Notes: generated by a model from the letters alone, not told the origin. A DNA stretch of 64,000 nt from Streptomyces lasiicapitis (GCF_014646335.1 NZ_BMNG01000008.1:264833-328832), one strand, 5' to 3'; positions 32,039-40,676 are shown, counted from the stretch's first letter. Program-made: numbers and translations.

Positions 32039-34264
32039 TCAGTGGCAGATGGCCAGCGCGTCGAGGGCCACCGCCCCCTGCCCCCGGGGCAGCACCACCA
32101 GGGGGTTGATGTCCAGCTCGGCCAGGGAATCCCCCAGCTCGAGGGACATGCGCTGGACGCGCAGGACGACCTCGACGAGGGCGTCCAGGTCGGCCGGCGG
32201 GGCGCCACGCACCCCGTCCAGCAAGGCACGCCCCCGCAACCCCCCCAGCATGCCCCGCACTTCGTCCTCCCCGAACGGCGGCACCCGCACAGCCACATCC
32301 CGCAGGACTTCGACCAGGACGCCGCCGAGCCCGACGGTCACGGTCGGCCCGAAGAGGGGGTCGGGGGCGACCCCGACGACCATTTCGACGCCCCGCTCGA
32401 CCATCTGGCAGACCAAGACCCCGTCGAGTTCGACGTCTTCGTAGCGGGCGATGTCGGTGAGGTCCCGGTAGGCGTCCCGCACCTGGCTGGCGGAGGTGAG
32501 ACCGACCTTCACCAGGCCCAGCTCGGTCTTGTGGGCGATGCGCGCCCCCGACGCCTTCATCACCACGGGGTACCCGACGAGCCCCGCCGCCCGCACGGCC
32601 GCAGCCGCGCTCGTCACCAACTGCTCCCGCGGCACGCGGATCCCGTACGCCCGCAGCAACTGCTTCGCCGCGTGCTCGCTCAGCCGCTGCCCGGGACGAA
32701 GCAGCGCCTGCGCCTTGCGGTAGGACGGCGAGACGGTACGCGGCGCCTCGTCGAAGGGAGAGCGGTAGGAGGAGGTGAAACGGTGATGATCGACGTACGC
32801 GCGTACGGCTCCGATGCAGTTGGCGAACGTACGGAAAGTGGCGACACGGGAAGAACCGAGGAGCGTCGAGCGGTACGCCGCCTCCGTGCCCACCGGCGAC
32901 CCCCACACCACGCACACCAGCTTGTCCGTCTGTTCGGCGGCGTCCACGAGGTCCTGCGCGAGCTTGTCGCTCATGGGCGGGAAGGGGCCGGTGATGGGGC
33001 AGATGAGGACGCCGACGTCCGGGTCGGCCAGGATCGCGTCGATGATCTTGCGGCCGCGCCAGTCGCCGACCGGGTGGCCGCCGTTGTCGACGGGGTTGGC
33101 GACGTTCAGGTAGTGCGGGATCCAGTCGTGCAGCTCGGCCTGCTTGGCGTCGGAGAGCGTCGGCAGGCGCAGCCCCGCCTCGGCGGCGAGGTCGGCGAAG
33201 TGCGCGCCGGTGCCGCCGGAGATGGAGTACACGACCACGCCGTCGGCCTGGGGCGGCCGGGCCCGCGCCAACAGAGCCGCGGTGTCCTGGAGTTCGTCGA
33301 GGCCGTCGACGCGGATCACGCCGTACTGCCGCATCGCCGCGTCCACGACCGCGTCCGCCCCGGTCAGCTTGCCGGTGTGGGAGGCGGCCGTACGCGCCCC
33401 GGTCTCGGTGCGGCCGACCTTCACCGCGACCACGGGCACCCCGCGCCGCGCCGCCCGGTCCGCGGCGAGCAGGAAGGCGCGGCCGTCCTTGAGGCCCTCC
33501 ACGTAACAGGCGATGGCACCGACGTCGGGGCGCTCGGCGAAGTACGAGATGAAGTCGGCGGTCTCCAGGTCCGCCTCGTTGCCGGTGGGCGCCCAGTGCG
33601 AGAGGCGTACGCCGAGTTCCTGGAGCGTGAAGACGGGGCGGCCCTGGTGTCCCGACTGGGTGATGAGGGCGATGGCGGGGCCTTCGAGGTCGTCGCGGAA
33701 CTCCTCGAAGGCGTTGAGGTTGGTGTTCGGGCCGAGCAGCCGCATGCCCGAGCGGGCGACGGCGGCGGCGAGCCGCTCCTGCGCGACCGCGCCCGCCTCG
33801 CCCGTCTCGGCGAACCCGGAGGCGAACGCGACCGCGAACTTCACCTTCGCCTCGGAGAGTTCCTCTATGAGGGGGAGCGGATCGCTGACCAGCAGCACCG
33901 CGAGGTCCACCTGCTCGGGCAGGTCCGCGACCGACGGGAAGCAGGGCCTGTCGAAGACCGTGGCGCGGGTCGGGTGCACGGGGTGCAGCCGGGCGCCGAC
34001 CCGCTCCGCCCAGGCCACGAGCTGGCGCGTGATGCCGGTGTTGGGCCGCCCCTCCGCGTCCGAGGCGCCGATGACGGCGACGGACTCGGGGCGGAAGAAC
34101 CGGTCGAGGTCGGGTACGCCGGCGTACAGCGGCCGCCCGCCGACGTCCAGGTCACCGGCGCCCGCGGGGCGTCCGTGGACGGTGGCGGCGGGGACGTTGC
34201 CGCAGGCCACCGCGCGGGCGCGGCGGGGGTCGGAGGTGAAGGTGCCGTGTGTCGATCCAAGCAT
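32039..34264 (-). CDS. ADP-forming acyl-CoA synthetase-like protein
   Basis: This 741-residue protein has the order CoA-binding domain (FFRPESVAVIGASDAEGRPN), succinyl-CoA ligase-like domain (ALITQSGHQGRPV, then VGRTETGARTAASHTGKL) and C-terminal ATP-grasp domain (KQLLRAYGIRVPREQLV to LDINPLVVLPRG). The central phosphohistidine-type segment SHTGKL is present. NDP-forming synthetases of this kind activate acids or recover ATP from acyl-CoA. ATG 34264 follows GGAGCGGGCGGACCG. Two shared operators lie 31 and 55 bases upstream. Confidence 0.87.
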   Translation of the reverse strand: MLGSTHGTFTSDPRRARAVACGNVPAATVHGRPAGAGDLDVGGRPLYAGVPDLDRFFRPESVAVIGASDAEGRPNTGITRQLVAWAERVGARLHPVHPTRATVFDRPCFPSVADLPEQVDLAVLLVSDPLPLIEELSEAKVKFAVAFASGFAETGEAGAVAQERLAAAVARSGMRLLGPNTNLNAFEEFRDDLEGPAIALITQSGHQGRPVFTLQELGVRLSHWAPTGNEADLETADFISYFAERPDVGAIACYVEGLKDGRAFLLAADRAARRGVPVVAVKVGRTETGARTAASHTGKLTGADAVVDAAMRQYGVIRVDGLDELQDTAALLARARPPQADGVVVYSISGGTGAHFADLAAEAGLRLPTLSDAKQAELHDWIPHYLNVANPVDNGGHPVGDWRGRKIIDAILADPDVGVLICPITGPFPPMSDKLAQDLVDAAEQTDKLVCVVWGSPVGTEAAYRSTLLGSSRVATFRTFANCIGAVRAYVDHHRFTSSYRSPFDEAPRTVSPSYRKAQALLRPGQRLSEHAAKQLLRAYGIRVPREQLVTSAAAAVRAAGLVGYPVVMKASGARIAHKTELGLVKVGLTSASQVRDAYRDLTDIARYEDVELDGVLVCQMVERGVEMVVGVAPDPLFGPTVTVGLGGVLVEVLRDVAVRVPPFGEDEVRGMLGGLRGRALLDGVRGAPPADLDALVEVVLRVQRMSLELGDSLAELDINPLVVLPRGQGAVALDALAICH

Positions 34265-34295
34265 CGGTCCGCCCGCTCCTGTGTGACAGCAACAT

Positions 34296-34314
34296 AACTG
34301 ACGCATAGTCAGGT
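34296..34314. promoter_or_regulatory. Shared operator, copy 5
   Basis: AACTGAC-GCATA-GTCAGGT is the proximal member of a pair upstream of the ADP-forming synthetase gene. Confidence 0.68.
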
Positions 34315-34319
34315 TACTG

Positions 34320-34338
34320 AACTGACGCTGTGTCAGGA
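34320..34338. promoter_or_regulatory. Shared operator, copy 6
   Basis: AACTGAC-GCTGT-GTCAGGA lies 24 bases (centre to centre) from copy 5, so two dimers could bind on roughly the same face of the DNA. Confidence 0.65.
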
Positions 34339-34496
34339 ATGGGGCTGCGCGTTTTCTACGACGGCGCGGGGAGGCGGCCGTACCGTGCACAAGGGAGCTG
34401 CCTGTGGTGCGTGTGACAGGTGCGTACACCCGGTAACACCACGGAACCGCAGAAGCGGGCCCCTGCCAAGGGTGCGTCGGCGAACTGGCCGGTTAG

Positions 34497-35711
34497 TTAC
34501 GAAGCCGCTCGGCTCCGTGCCTTCGCCTTCGCCACCGCCGCCGCGATCCGCCCCGCGTCCCGGGCCAGTTCGCGCAGCATCCCGCTGATGGGGTTGGTGA
34601 ATCCGGTGAAGTACAGGTCGGGGACGCCCGGTGCCGTGCGCGGGCCGTGCGCGTGCGGGCGGCCGCTGCCGTCGAGCACGTCGAGGTGGCCGAGGAGCGG
34701 CTCCAGCGCGCGGCGGTAGCCGGTGGCGGCGATGACGGTGTCCGGGCCGACGCGGGTGCCGTCCGCGAGGACCACCTTGTCCGCCTCGAAGGACTCGACG
34801 GCCGCCACGGGCTCGACCCGCCCCTTGCGCACGGCGTCGATGAGGCCGACGTCCTGCACGGGGATGGCGCCTTCGTGGACGCGCGAGTACAGCCCGGTCT
34901 CCGGGCGCGGCAGCCCCTGCGCGGCCAGGTCGGGCACGCTCACCTTGGCGATCGCCCGCCCGAGCCGGTCGACCACCGGCACCGGCAGCCTGCGGCACAG
35001 GATCCCGGAGCGCTGTGCGGGCCACCCGGCCGTGGACCGGCGCACGATGTGCGGGGGCGTGCGCACCGCGAGCCGCACCCGCGCCGCGCCGCCGTCGATC
35101 AGGTCGACGGCGATCTCCGCGCCCGTGTTGCCGACGCCGACGACCAGCACGTCCTGCCCCGCGTACGGGGCGGGGTTGCGGTACGCGCTCGCGTGCAGCA
35201 GATCGCCGGTGTACGTGTCGCGCCCTGGCCAGTCCGGCAGGTGCGGGGTGTGGTTGTAGCCGGTGGCCACGACCACCGCGCTGCCGGTCAGCTCGCGCCC
35301 GCCGGTGGCGTGCAGCAGCCAGCCGGCGCCGTCGGCTGTTCGCTCCAGGCGCGACACCTCCACGCCGGTCACGACCTCCAGCTCGTGGTACTCCGCGTAC
35401 TTGTCCAGGTAGCGCAGTACGTCGTCCCGCGACACCCACCGCCCGAACGAGCGCGGCATCTTGAGGCCCGGCAGGGCGGAGAGGCGGCGCGTGGTGTGCA
35501 GGTGGAGGCGGTCGTAGTGCGCGCGCCAGGAGGCGCCGACGCGGTCGGACTTCTCCAGGACGACCGCGCGTACGCCGCGTGCGCGCAGGGCGGCCGCCAC
35601 GGAGAGCCCGCCGGGGCCGCCGCCGATGACGTAGACCGGATGGTCCTCGGCCGGGCGGCTTGGCGCGGGGTGCTTGGTGCTGCTCGCGCGGGGGGTGCTG
35701 GAGTCGGCCAT
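34497..35711 (-). CDS. FAD-dependent monooxygenase/oxidoreductase (FMO-like)
   Basis: The 404-residue protein has an N-terminal FAD motif VYVIGGGPGGLSVAAAL and a second Rossmann motif VLVVGVGNTGAEIAVDL for NADPH. VVATGYNHTPHLPDW is the ATG-type motif of flavin-containing monooxygenases. Such enzymes oxygenate S, N or ketone groups (Baeyer-Villiger type); the BVMO fingerprint FxGxxxHxxxW is not evident. ATG 35711 has an AGAACATGG context after a GGTTACTCTCC-type leader. It is divergent from a DUF35 gene, with a shared operator between them. Confidence 0.83.
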   Translation of the reverse strand: MADSSTPRASSTKHPAPSRPAEDHPVYVIGGGPGGLSVAAALRARGVRAVVLEKSDRVGASWRAHYDRLHLHTTRRLSALPGLKMPRSFGRWVSRDDVLRYLDKYAEYHELEVVTGVEVSRLERTADGAGWLLHATGGRELTGSAVVVATGYNHTPHLPDWPGRDTYTGDLLHASAYRNPAPYAGQDVLVVGVGNTGAEIAVDLIDGGAARVRLAVRTPPHIVRRSTAGWPAQRSGILCRRLPVPVVDRLGRAIAKVSVPDLAAQGLPRPETGLYSRVHEGAIPVQDVGLIDAVRKGRVEPVAAVESFEADKVVLADGTRVGPDTVIAATGYRRALEPLLGHLDVLDGSGRPHAHGPRTAPGVPDLYFTGFTNPISGMLRELARDAGRIAAAVAKAKARSRAAS

Positions 35712-35834
35712 GTTCTGGAGAGTAACCACGCCGTCACTTGATGGGTGACGGACAAGTCCGAAACCGGTTGCGATCCGATCACGCGCGTGCCCCCTGGACG
35801 CCCCTGTCTTGCGCCCCCGTCTCCAGGTGCGCTG

Positions 35835-35853
35835 AACTGACGTACCGTCAGAA
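35835..35853. promoter_or_regulatory. Shared operator, copy 7
   Basis: AACTGAC-GTACC-GTCAGAA lies between the divergent monooxygenase and DUF35 genes, 123 and 75 bases from their chosen starts. Confidence 0.72.
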
Positions 35854-35928
35854 TGTGGTTTCCCAGTGCCCCGAACGCCACCCGCGCGAGTGAGGCGAGA
35901 AGGGCTGATTCGAGAGGGCCTGGCCGCC

Positions 35929-36348
35929 ATGGACGTACGCTTCGACCTCCCCGAGACCGACGCCTTCACCCGCCCCTACTGGGACGCGGCCGCCGAGGGC
36001 CGCCTCCTGATCCGCCGCTGCCACGCCCCCGGGTGCGGCCGGGCCCACCACTACCCCCGCGAGTTCTGCCCGCGCTGCTGGGGCGAGGACGTCACCTGGG
36101 AGCGGGCGAGCGGCCAGGCCGCGCTCTACACCTGGTCCGTCGTCCACCGGAACGACCTGCCGCCGTTCGGCACCCGCGTCCCGTACACCGCCGCCGTCGT
36201 CGACCTCGCCGAGGGGCCGCGCATGATGACCGAACTCGTCGACCACGAGGGGGTCGTGCTGCGGCCCGGACTGCCGTTGGAGGTCGCGTTCTGCGAGCGG
36301 GCGGAGGGTGTGACGGTGCCGGTGTTCCGGATCCGCCAGGTGCCCTGA
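35929..36348 (+). CDS. DUF35 OB-fold/zinc-ribbon protein (ChsH2/Ltp partner type)
   Basis: The 139-residue protein has the N-terminal helix DAFTRPYWDAAAEGRLLIRR, a rubredoxin-like zinc ribbon (C-x4-C, then C-x2-C in FCPRCW) and a C-terminal OB fold (VPYTAAVVDLAEGPRMM). DUF35 proteins of this sort form complexes with Ltp-type aldolases or hydratases in steroid side-chain degradation. The partner here may be the Ltp-like protein at 39456. ATG 35929 matches family N-termini; ATG 35866 in the same frame would put the operator 12 bases from the start. Confidence 0.85.
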   Translation: MDVRFDLPETDAFTRPYWDAAAEGRLLIRRCHAPGCGRAHHYPREFCPRCWGEDVTWERASGQAALYTWSVVHRNDLPPFGTRVPYTAAVVDLAEGPRMMTELVDHEGVVLRPGLPLEVAFCERAEGVTVPVFRIRQVP

Positions 36349-36358
36349 CGGGGGCGGC

Positions 36359-36886
36359 TCAGGTGGTCGCGACCCGCTTCACATAGCGGTGGCACGGGAC
36401 GTGGATGGGGCCGCTGTCGCTCGCCGCCAGGTACTCGAAGAGGCCCTCGTCGGTCCAGCCGTTGCGTTCGTAGAAGCGGCGGGCCCGCGCGTTGCCGCTG
36501 ACGACGGCCAGCCACGCCCGCGCGTACCCCTTCACCGCCACCACGCGCTCCGCCTCGGCGAGCAGCGCCCGCGCCACGTTCGTGCCCCGGTGGGCCGCGT
36601 CGACGTACACCTGCTCCACCTCGTCGTCGACGACCATCACGAAACCGGCCACCTCGCCGGCGACCACCGCCACCACCGTGTCCGACACGCGCTGCGGGGC
36701 CCGCAGCCCGAACGACTGCGGTGTCCGCACCGCGACCAGCGTCGGCGGCACCTTGCCCAGGTGGCCGTCGGCCCAGCCCTCGTGCCAGATCCGGGCGACC
36801 GCCGCCGCGTCGTCCAGTGTCGCGGGGCGCAGCGTCACGGGCTCGGTGCCGTCCGTGGTGCCGTTCTCGTGGATCGTCACGGCCAC
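36359..36886 (-). CDS. GNAT acetyltransferase
   Basis: This 175-residue protein has the GNAT core VEQVYVDAAHRGTNVARALLAEAERV, where the acetyl-CoA loop reads HRGTNVA, and the ending ARRFYERNGW. The substrate is unknown. Its ATG (36886) overlaps the end of the upstream PdxH-like gene by about 10 bases, so the pair is co-transcribed. It carries no shared operator and is probably unrelated to the catabolic regulon. Confidence 0.87.
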   Translation of the reverse strand: MAVTIHENGTTDGTEPVTLRPATLDDAAAVARIWHEGWADGHLGKVPPTLVAVRTPQSFGLRAPQRVSDTVVAVVAGEVAGFVMVVDDEVEQVYVDAAHRGTNVARALLAEAERVVAVKGYARAWLAVVSGNARARRFYERNGWTDEGLFEYLAASDSGPIHVPCHRYVKRVATT

Positions 36887-37557
36887 ATCAACTCCCTTGC
36901 CCAGCCCCCGTTTCGAGCCGCACGGTAGCGCAGCCGTACATGCCGACGCCGTGCGTCTCCCTGGAAGAATTCCACCTCCTCAGGCACCAGTACGTACAGC
37001 GTCCAGCTCGGCGCGTCGGCCTCCGGTTCCGCGGCCGCCCGCTCCCATGCCGAGTCCGAGGCCCGCTCCAACTCCTCGTACGTGTCCAGAATTTCGCTCT
37101 GTCGGCCCACCAGCGCCGCCGCGAGCGCGCCCGTCGACCTCGCGTGCAGGTCCGCGAGCGCGTCGGCGTGCGGGGCCGCGCGGACCGGGCCGCGCACTCT
37201 GACCTGGCGTCCTTGCGCCGCCCAGTAGAAGTGCAGGGCCGCCTGCGGGCGGGCCGCGAGCTGTCTGCCCTTCGCGCTGGTCGCGTGCGACGCGAAGTGC
37301 CAGCCCTCGCCGTCGACATCGTGCAGCATCACCGTACGTACGTCCGGGGTGCCCTGCGCGTCCGCCGTCGCGAGCGCCATCGTGTGCGGCTCCGGCTGGT
37401 GCGCGGCCACGGCGTCCGTGAACCAGCCGTGGAACAGGGCGACCGGGTCGGCCGGGGCTCCCGCCGGGTCGAACTCCGGCAGCTCGGTGTCCCAGACCCG
37501 CTGCGCGCGCAGCGACTGCTGAAACGCCGAGGGTTCCTGGGGCGGTGTCGTCGTCAT
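36877..37557 (-). CDS. Pyridoxamine 5'-phosphate oxidase family protein (PdxH-like)
   Basis: The 226-residue protein has the FMN-binding PdxH segments ALATADAQGTPDVRTVML, SAKGRQLAARPQAALHFYW and RQVRVRGPV, and ends with R-x-R-H-V-R-L-R-Y and a GGWARELMWP-type tail. PdxH oxidises pyridoxamine or pyridoxine phosphate to pyridoxal phosphate. The substitution of several usual substrate residues means a paralogue acting on another substrate is possible. ATG 37557 is the conventional start; a GTG at 37623 is also in frame. Confidence 0.82.
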   Translation of the reverse strand: MTTTPPQEPSAFQQSLRAQRVWDTELPEFDPAGAPADPVALFHGWFTDAVAAHQPEPHTMALATADAQGTPDVRTVMLHDVDGEGWHFASHATSAKGRQLAARPQAALHFYWAAQGRQVRVRGPVRAAPHADALADLHARSTGALAAALVGRQSEILDTYEELERASDSAWERAAAEPEADAPSWTLYVLVPEEVEFFQGDARRRHVRLRYRAARNGGWARELMWP

Positions 37558-37727
37558 GGGGACATTGTCGTCCCCGGTCGAAGGCGGCGCCCTCGTCCAT
37601 CTGTCCGCCATGGCGTGGTTCACGCATGTTCATCCCCCGCGGTACAACTCGCCCATCCAGTGCCCTGTCTAACGGGATGACCAGAAGCAACACGGCGCAA
37701 AAAGACATCCCGAAGGGCCACTTCTGC

Positions 37728-38573
37728 ATGCGCACGTACAAGGCAATAGCGGCAACCGCCACCCTCGCCTTCGCCCTCGGCGGAGCCGCCCTCGCGGCGC
37801 CCGCCGCCCAGGCCGCACCGTCGGCGAGCACGGCTTCCCTCGTCCACGAGGACAGCGAGCTCTGGTACAAGGCCGCCCCCGGCCAGAAGAACGAGCTGAC
37901 CGTCACCGACAAGATCGAGAACGTCGGTGAGTTCGAGTCGTACTACGTCCTCACGTTCCGCGACCGGTTCGACATCAAGATCGACGCGAACGCGGCCGAG
38001 TGGGACGAGTGCAAGTACCCGACGGCCTCCGACCACAAGGTCGTCCAGTGCCGCGTCGAGATCCCGCAGAACTCGGACGACTCCGACACCTACGACATCG
38101 ACCTCGGCGACAAGGACGACACCCTCACGCTCGCCCCCAAGAGCGAGGCCTGGGCGGGCGTCTACGGCGGCACGGGCAACGACGTGCTGAACGGCTCCAT
38201 CGGGTCGATGCTCCGCGGCCAGGGCGGCAACGACCGCATCGACGGGGGCGGCGGCCCCATGGGCTTCGGCTCGTACGGCGGCGCGGGGAACGACACCCTC
38301 ACCAACTGCGGGCAGGACTGCTTCGGCGGGACGGGCGACGACTCGCTGAGCGGCAACGGCGAAGAGAACACCCTGCACGGCGACGATGGCAACGATGTCC
38401 TGCACGGCAAGTCGGCCGCCGACGTCCTCTACGGCGGCAAGGGCAACGACAAGCTGTACGGCGAGGCGGGCAACGACAAGCTGTGGGGCAACAGCGGTGA
38501 CGACGTCCTCTGGGGCGGCACCGGCACCGACAAACTCTCCGGCGGCACGGGCCGCAACGAACTCCACCAGTAA
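37728..38573 (+). CDS. Secreted RTX-type calcium-binding repeat protein
   Basis: The 281-residue protein has a signal peptide (TYKAIAATATLAFALGGAAL, cleavage near AQA-AP). An N-terminal beta domain of about 120 residues follows. Then come nonapeptide repeats of the type GGxGNDxLxG (GGTGNDVLNG, GGAGNDTLTN, GGKGNDKLYG, GEAGNDKLWG, GGTGTDKLSG) that form a calcium-binding parallel beta roll. There is no protease or lipase domain. It should be exported and fold on meeting calcium outside. ATG 37728 follows GAAGGG. Its function is unknown. Confidence 0.88.
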   Translation: MRTYKAIAATATLAFALGGAALAAPAAQAAPSASTASLVHEDSELWYKAAPGQKNELTVTDKIENVGEFESYYVLTFRDRFDIKIDANAAEWDECKYPTASDHKVVQCRVEIPQNSDDSDTYDIDLGDKDDTLTLAPKSEAWAGVYGGTGNDVLNGSIGSMLRGQGGNDRIDGGGGPMGFGSYGGAGNDTLTNCGQDCFGGTGDDSLSGNGEENTLHGDDGNDVLHGKSAADVLYGGKGNDKLYGEAGNDKLWGNSGDDVLWGGTGTDKLSGGTGRNELHQ

Positions 38574-38585
38574 CGAACCCGTCCC

Positions 38586-38621
38586 GTGCGTGAGGGAGCC
38601 GAACCGCGCTCCCTCACGCAC
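38586..38621. terminator. Strong bidirectional terminator hairpin
   Basis: GTGCGTGAGGGAGC, an 8-base loop, and GCTCCCTCACGCAC form a perfect 14-base stem between the converging calcium-binding and antitoxin genes. Confidence 0.8.
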
Positions 38622-38622
38622 A

Positions 38623-38961
38623 TCAGCCGACCGTGTACTCGGTGTCGCCGAAGTCCGCGACGACCCGCAGCTCGCCGCCCAGCGCGCGGACGTAGGAGCG
38701 CAGGGTGGCCACCTCCGTGTGGTCGATCTCGCCGTGCTCGATCGCCGAGACCCTCGGCGCGCTGACGCCCATGGAAGCGGCCACATCGCGCTGAGTGAGG
38801 TCCTGCTCGCCACGGATCTCCGCCAGCCGGTGCGCCCGCACCTCGGCGAGCAGCTGGTCCATCGCGGCCCGCTTCTCCTCGGGGGAGCGCACAGGCAAGC
38901 CCGCTTCGCGGCGCTTCAGATCGGCCCTGCGCTTGACTTCCTCCCAGCTCACGCTGCTCAT
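38623..38961 (-). CDS. HigA-like XRE antitoxin
   Basis: This 112-residue protein has an N-terminal charged helix region (WEEVKRRADLKRREAGL) and a C-terminal helix-turn-helix (LTQRDVAASMGVSAPRVSAIE), followed by RSYVRALGGELRVVADF, as in HigA antitoxins. Its ATG overlaps the stop of the toxin gene by 4 bases. Antitoxin following toxin is the HigBA order. It would neutralise the toxin and repress the operon by binding the palindrome at 39345. Confidence 0.85.
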   Translation of the reverse strand: MSSVSWEEVKRRADLKRREAGLPVRSPEEKRAAMDQLLAEVRAHRLAEIRGEQDLTQRDVAASMGVSAPRVSAIEHGEIDHTEVATLRSYVRALGGELRVVADFGDTEYTVG

Positions 38962-39335
38962 TCGTACTCCCTTGAATCCAGCTCGGCGACGTGCGAGCGG
39001 TACCGCTCTTCGGCGATGTCGATATTGGTGTCGTACCAGCCGCGCCAGTTTCCCGCCTTGTCTCCTGCGACCAGGAGGACGGCGCGTCGTACGGGATCGA
39101 AGGCGAACAGGATCCGGATCTCGCTCGTGCCGGCGGAACCCGGCCTCAATTCCTTGAGGTGATGCTGCTCGGCACCCTTGATCCGGTCGACGAGTGGTCT
39201 GCCGAGCGCGGGCCCATACGTGGCCAGCGTGTCGATGGCGTCTTCCACCTGGTCTGCACTGCTGTGGTCCGATTCCGTCAGTTCGACGAACCACGCCGCC
39301 ACCTCTGCGACGAGGATCACTTCCCATTGAGCCAT
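38958..39335 (-). CDS. RelE/HigB-like toxin
   Basis: The 125-residue protein resembles Gp49/HigB-type RelE-superfamily ribosome-dependent nucleases. It starts MAQWEVILVAEVAAWF and has DQVEDAIDTLATYGPALGRP, HHLKELRPG and EIRILFAFDPVRRAVLLVAGDKAG. The Arg and Lys residues expected for catalysis occur in the last two segments. It is first in a two-gene operon with the antitoxin. Base composition is slightly less GC-rich than neighbours, which would fit past transfer. Confidence 0.85.
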   Translation of the reverse strand: MAQWEVILVAEVAAWFVELTESDHSSADQVEDAIDTLATYGPALGRPLVDRIKGAEQHHLKELRPGSAGTSEIRILFAFDPVRRAVLLVAGDKAGNWRGWYDTNIDIAEERYRSHVAELDSREYE

Positions 39336-39344
39336 GCCGTGGAA

Positions 39345-39362
39345 GTTAATGCAAGCGTTAAC
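39345..39362. promoter_or_regulatory. Candidate HigA operator
   Basis: GTTAATGCAAGCGTTAAC is an 18-base near-perfect palindrome (GTTAAyGC arms) 9 bases upstream of the toxin start, in an AT-richer promoter patch. Confidence 0.6.
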
Positions 39363-39455
39363 CTCGGTGAGGGTGATCGCGCCCGGTTCACCCCATCGAG
39401 GCAAAGCACCCCGAGCCCGGCCTCCCTCACGCGCGCCGGTGGTACGGCGGCTCCC

Positions 39456-40655
39456 TCACGTACCCAGCACCACCGTCCCCGACGAGCAGAACCACCCGCC
39501 GGTGCCCGACACCACCGCCACCTCCGGCAGTCGCCCCAGGCTGCCGCCCCGTCGCACCTGGCGCCCCTTGCCCGCCTCGCCGCGCAGTTGCCGCACCGCC
39601 TCCACCAGCAGGAACAGGCCGCGCATGCCGGGGTGCTGGGCCGAGAGGCCGCCGCCGTCCGTGTTGGTCGGGAGTTCGCCGTCCAGGCGCAGGCGGCCCT
39701 TCTCCACGAAGGCGCCGCCCTCGCCCTTTGCGCAGAAGCCCAGGTCCTCCAGGGTCACCAGCGTCATGTACGTGAACGCGTCGTAGATTTCGGTGATGTC
39801 CACGTCCGCCGGGCGCACTCCCGCCCGCTCGAACGCGAGGCGGCCGCTCACCGCCGCCGGGGACACCGTGAAGTCCTCCCACTCGGACATCGTCGTGTGC
39901 GAGACGTGCTCGCCGGTCCCGAGGATCCACACCGGCTTCGACGCGCAGTCGGCCACGTACTCCTCGGCCGCGAGGAGCACCGCGCAGCCGCCGTCGGAGC
40001 GTATGCAGCAGTGCAGTTTGGTGAACGGGTCCGCGATCATCGGTCCTGAGAGGACCTCGTCCACCGTGATCGGCTCCCGGTACATCGCCTCGGGGTTGGC
40101 GGCCGCGTTCGCCCGCGCCTGCACCGCGACCTCGGCCAACTGCTCCAGCGTCGTCCCGTACTCGTACATGTGCCGCCGCGCCGCCATCGCGTACTTGGAG
40201 ATCAGGGTGTGCCCGTAGGGGACCTCGAACTGGAGCGGGCCGCCCGCCCCGAACGACAGGTTCGCCGTGCGCCTGCGCGCCTTGAGGTCGGCGCGCGCCG
40301 TCGACCCGTACACGAGCAGCACCGCGTTCGCGTGCCCCGCCGCGATCGCGTCCGCCGCGTGCGCCGCCATGACCTCCCAGGTCGAGCCGCCCACGGAGGT
40401 GGAGTCCACCCAGCGCGGGCGCAGGCCCAGATACTCGGCCACTTCGGCGGGCGCGAGGGTGCCCAGACCCGCCGACGCGATCCCGTCGACCACCTCGCGG
40501 CCCAGACCGGAGTCCGCGAGCGCCCGCCGGGCCGCCTGCCCGTGCAGCGCGTACGCCGTCGCGTCGTCCACACGCCCGCAGTCGGAGAGGGCCACACCCA
40601 CCACGGCGACCTTCCGGCGGCGGTCAGGAACAGCTGAAAGGGGTTGGGGAGACAT
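39456..40655 (-). CDS. Ltp-type thiolase-fold protein (probable CoA-thioester aldolase)
   Basis: The 399-residue protein has a thiolase fold typical of lipid-transfer-protein (SCPx/Ltp) relatives: RKVAVVGVALSDCGR, IYDAFTYMTLVTLEDLGFC, and the ending GTGGWFCSSGTVVLG. The canonical nucleophile Cys motif (NxxCATG) is replaced by TSVGGSTW, so it is unlikely to be a true thiolase. In steroid degradation such proteins with DUF35 partners cleave side chains by retro-aldol reaction. The ATG lies only 2 bases from the operator, with no ribosome site, so translation may be leaderless or start downstream. Confidence 0.85.
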   Translation of the reverse strand: MSPQPLSAVPDRRRKVAVVGVALSDCGRVDDATAYALHGQAARRALADSGLGREVVDGIASAGLGTLAPAEVAEYLGLRPRWVDSTSVGGSTWEVMAAHAADAIAAGHANAVLLVYGSTARADLKARRRTANLSFGAGGPLQFEVPYGHTLISKYAMAARRHMYEYGTTLEQLAEVAVQARANAAANPEAMYREPITVDEVLSGPMIADPFTKLHCCIRSDGGCAVLLAAEEYVADCASKPVWILGTGEHVSHTTMSEWEDFTVSPAAVSGRLAFERAGVRPADVDITEIYDAFTYMTLVTLEDLGFCAKGEGGAFVEKGRLRLDGELPTNTDGGGLSAQHPGMRGLFLLVEAVRQLRGEAGKGRQVRRGGSLGRLPEVAVVSGTGGWFCSSGTVVLGT

Positions 40656-40657
40656 GT

Positions 40658-40676
40658 TTCTGACGGTACATCAGGT
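40658..40676. promoter_or_regulatory. Shared operator, copy 8
   Basis: TTCTGAC-GGTAC-ATCAGGT abuts the start codon of the Ltp-like gene (minus strand). Confidence 0.7.
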
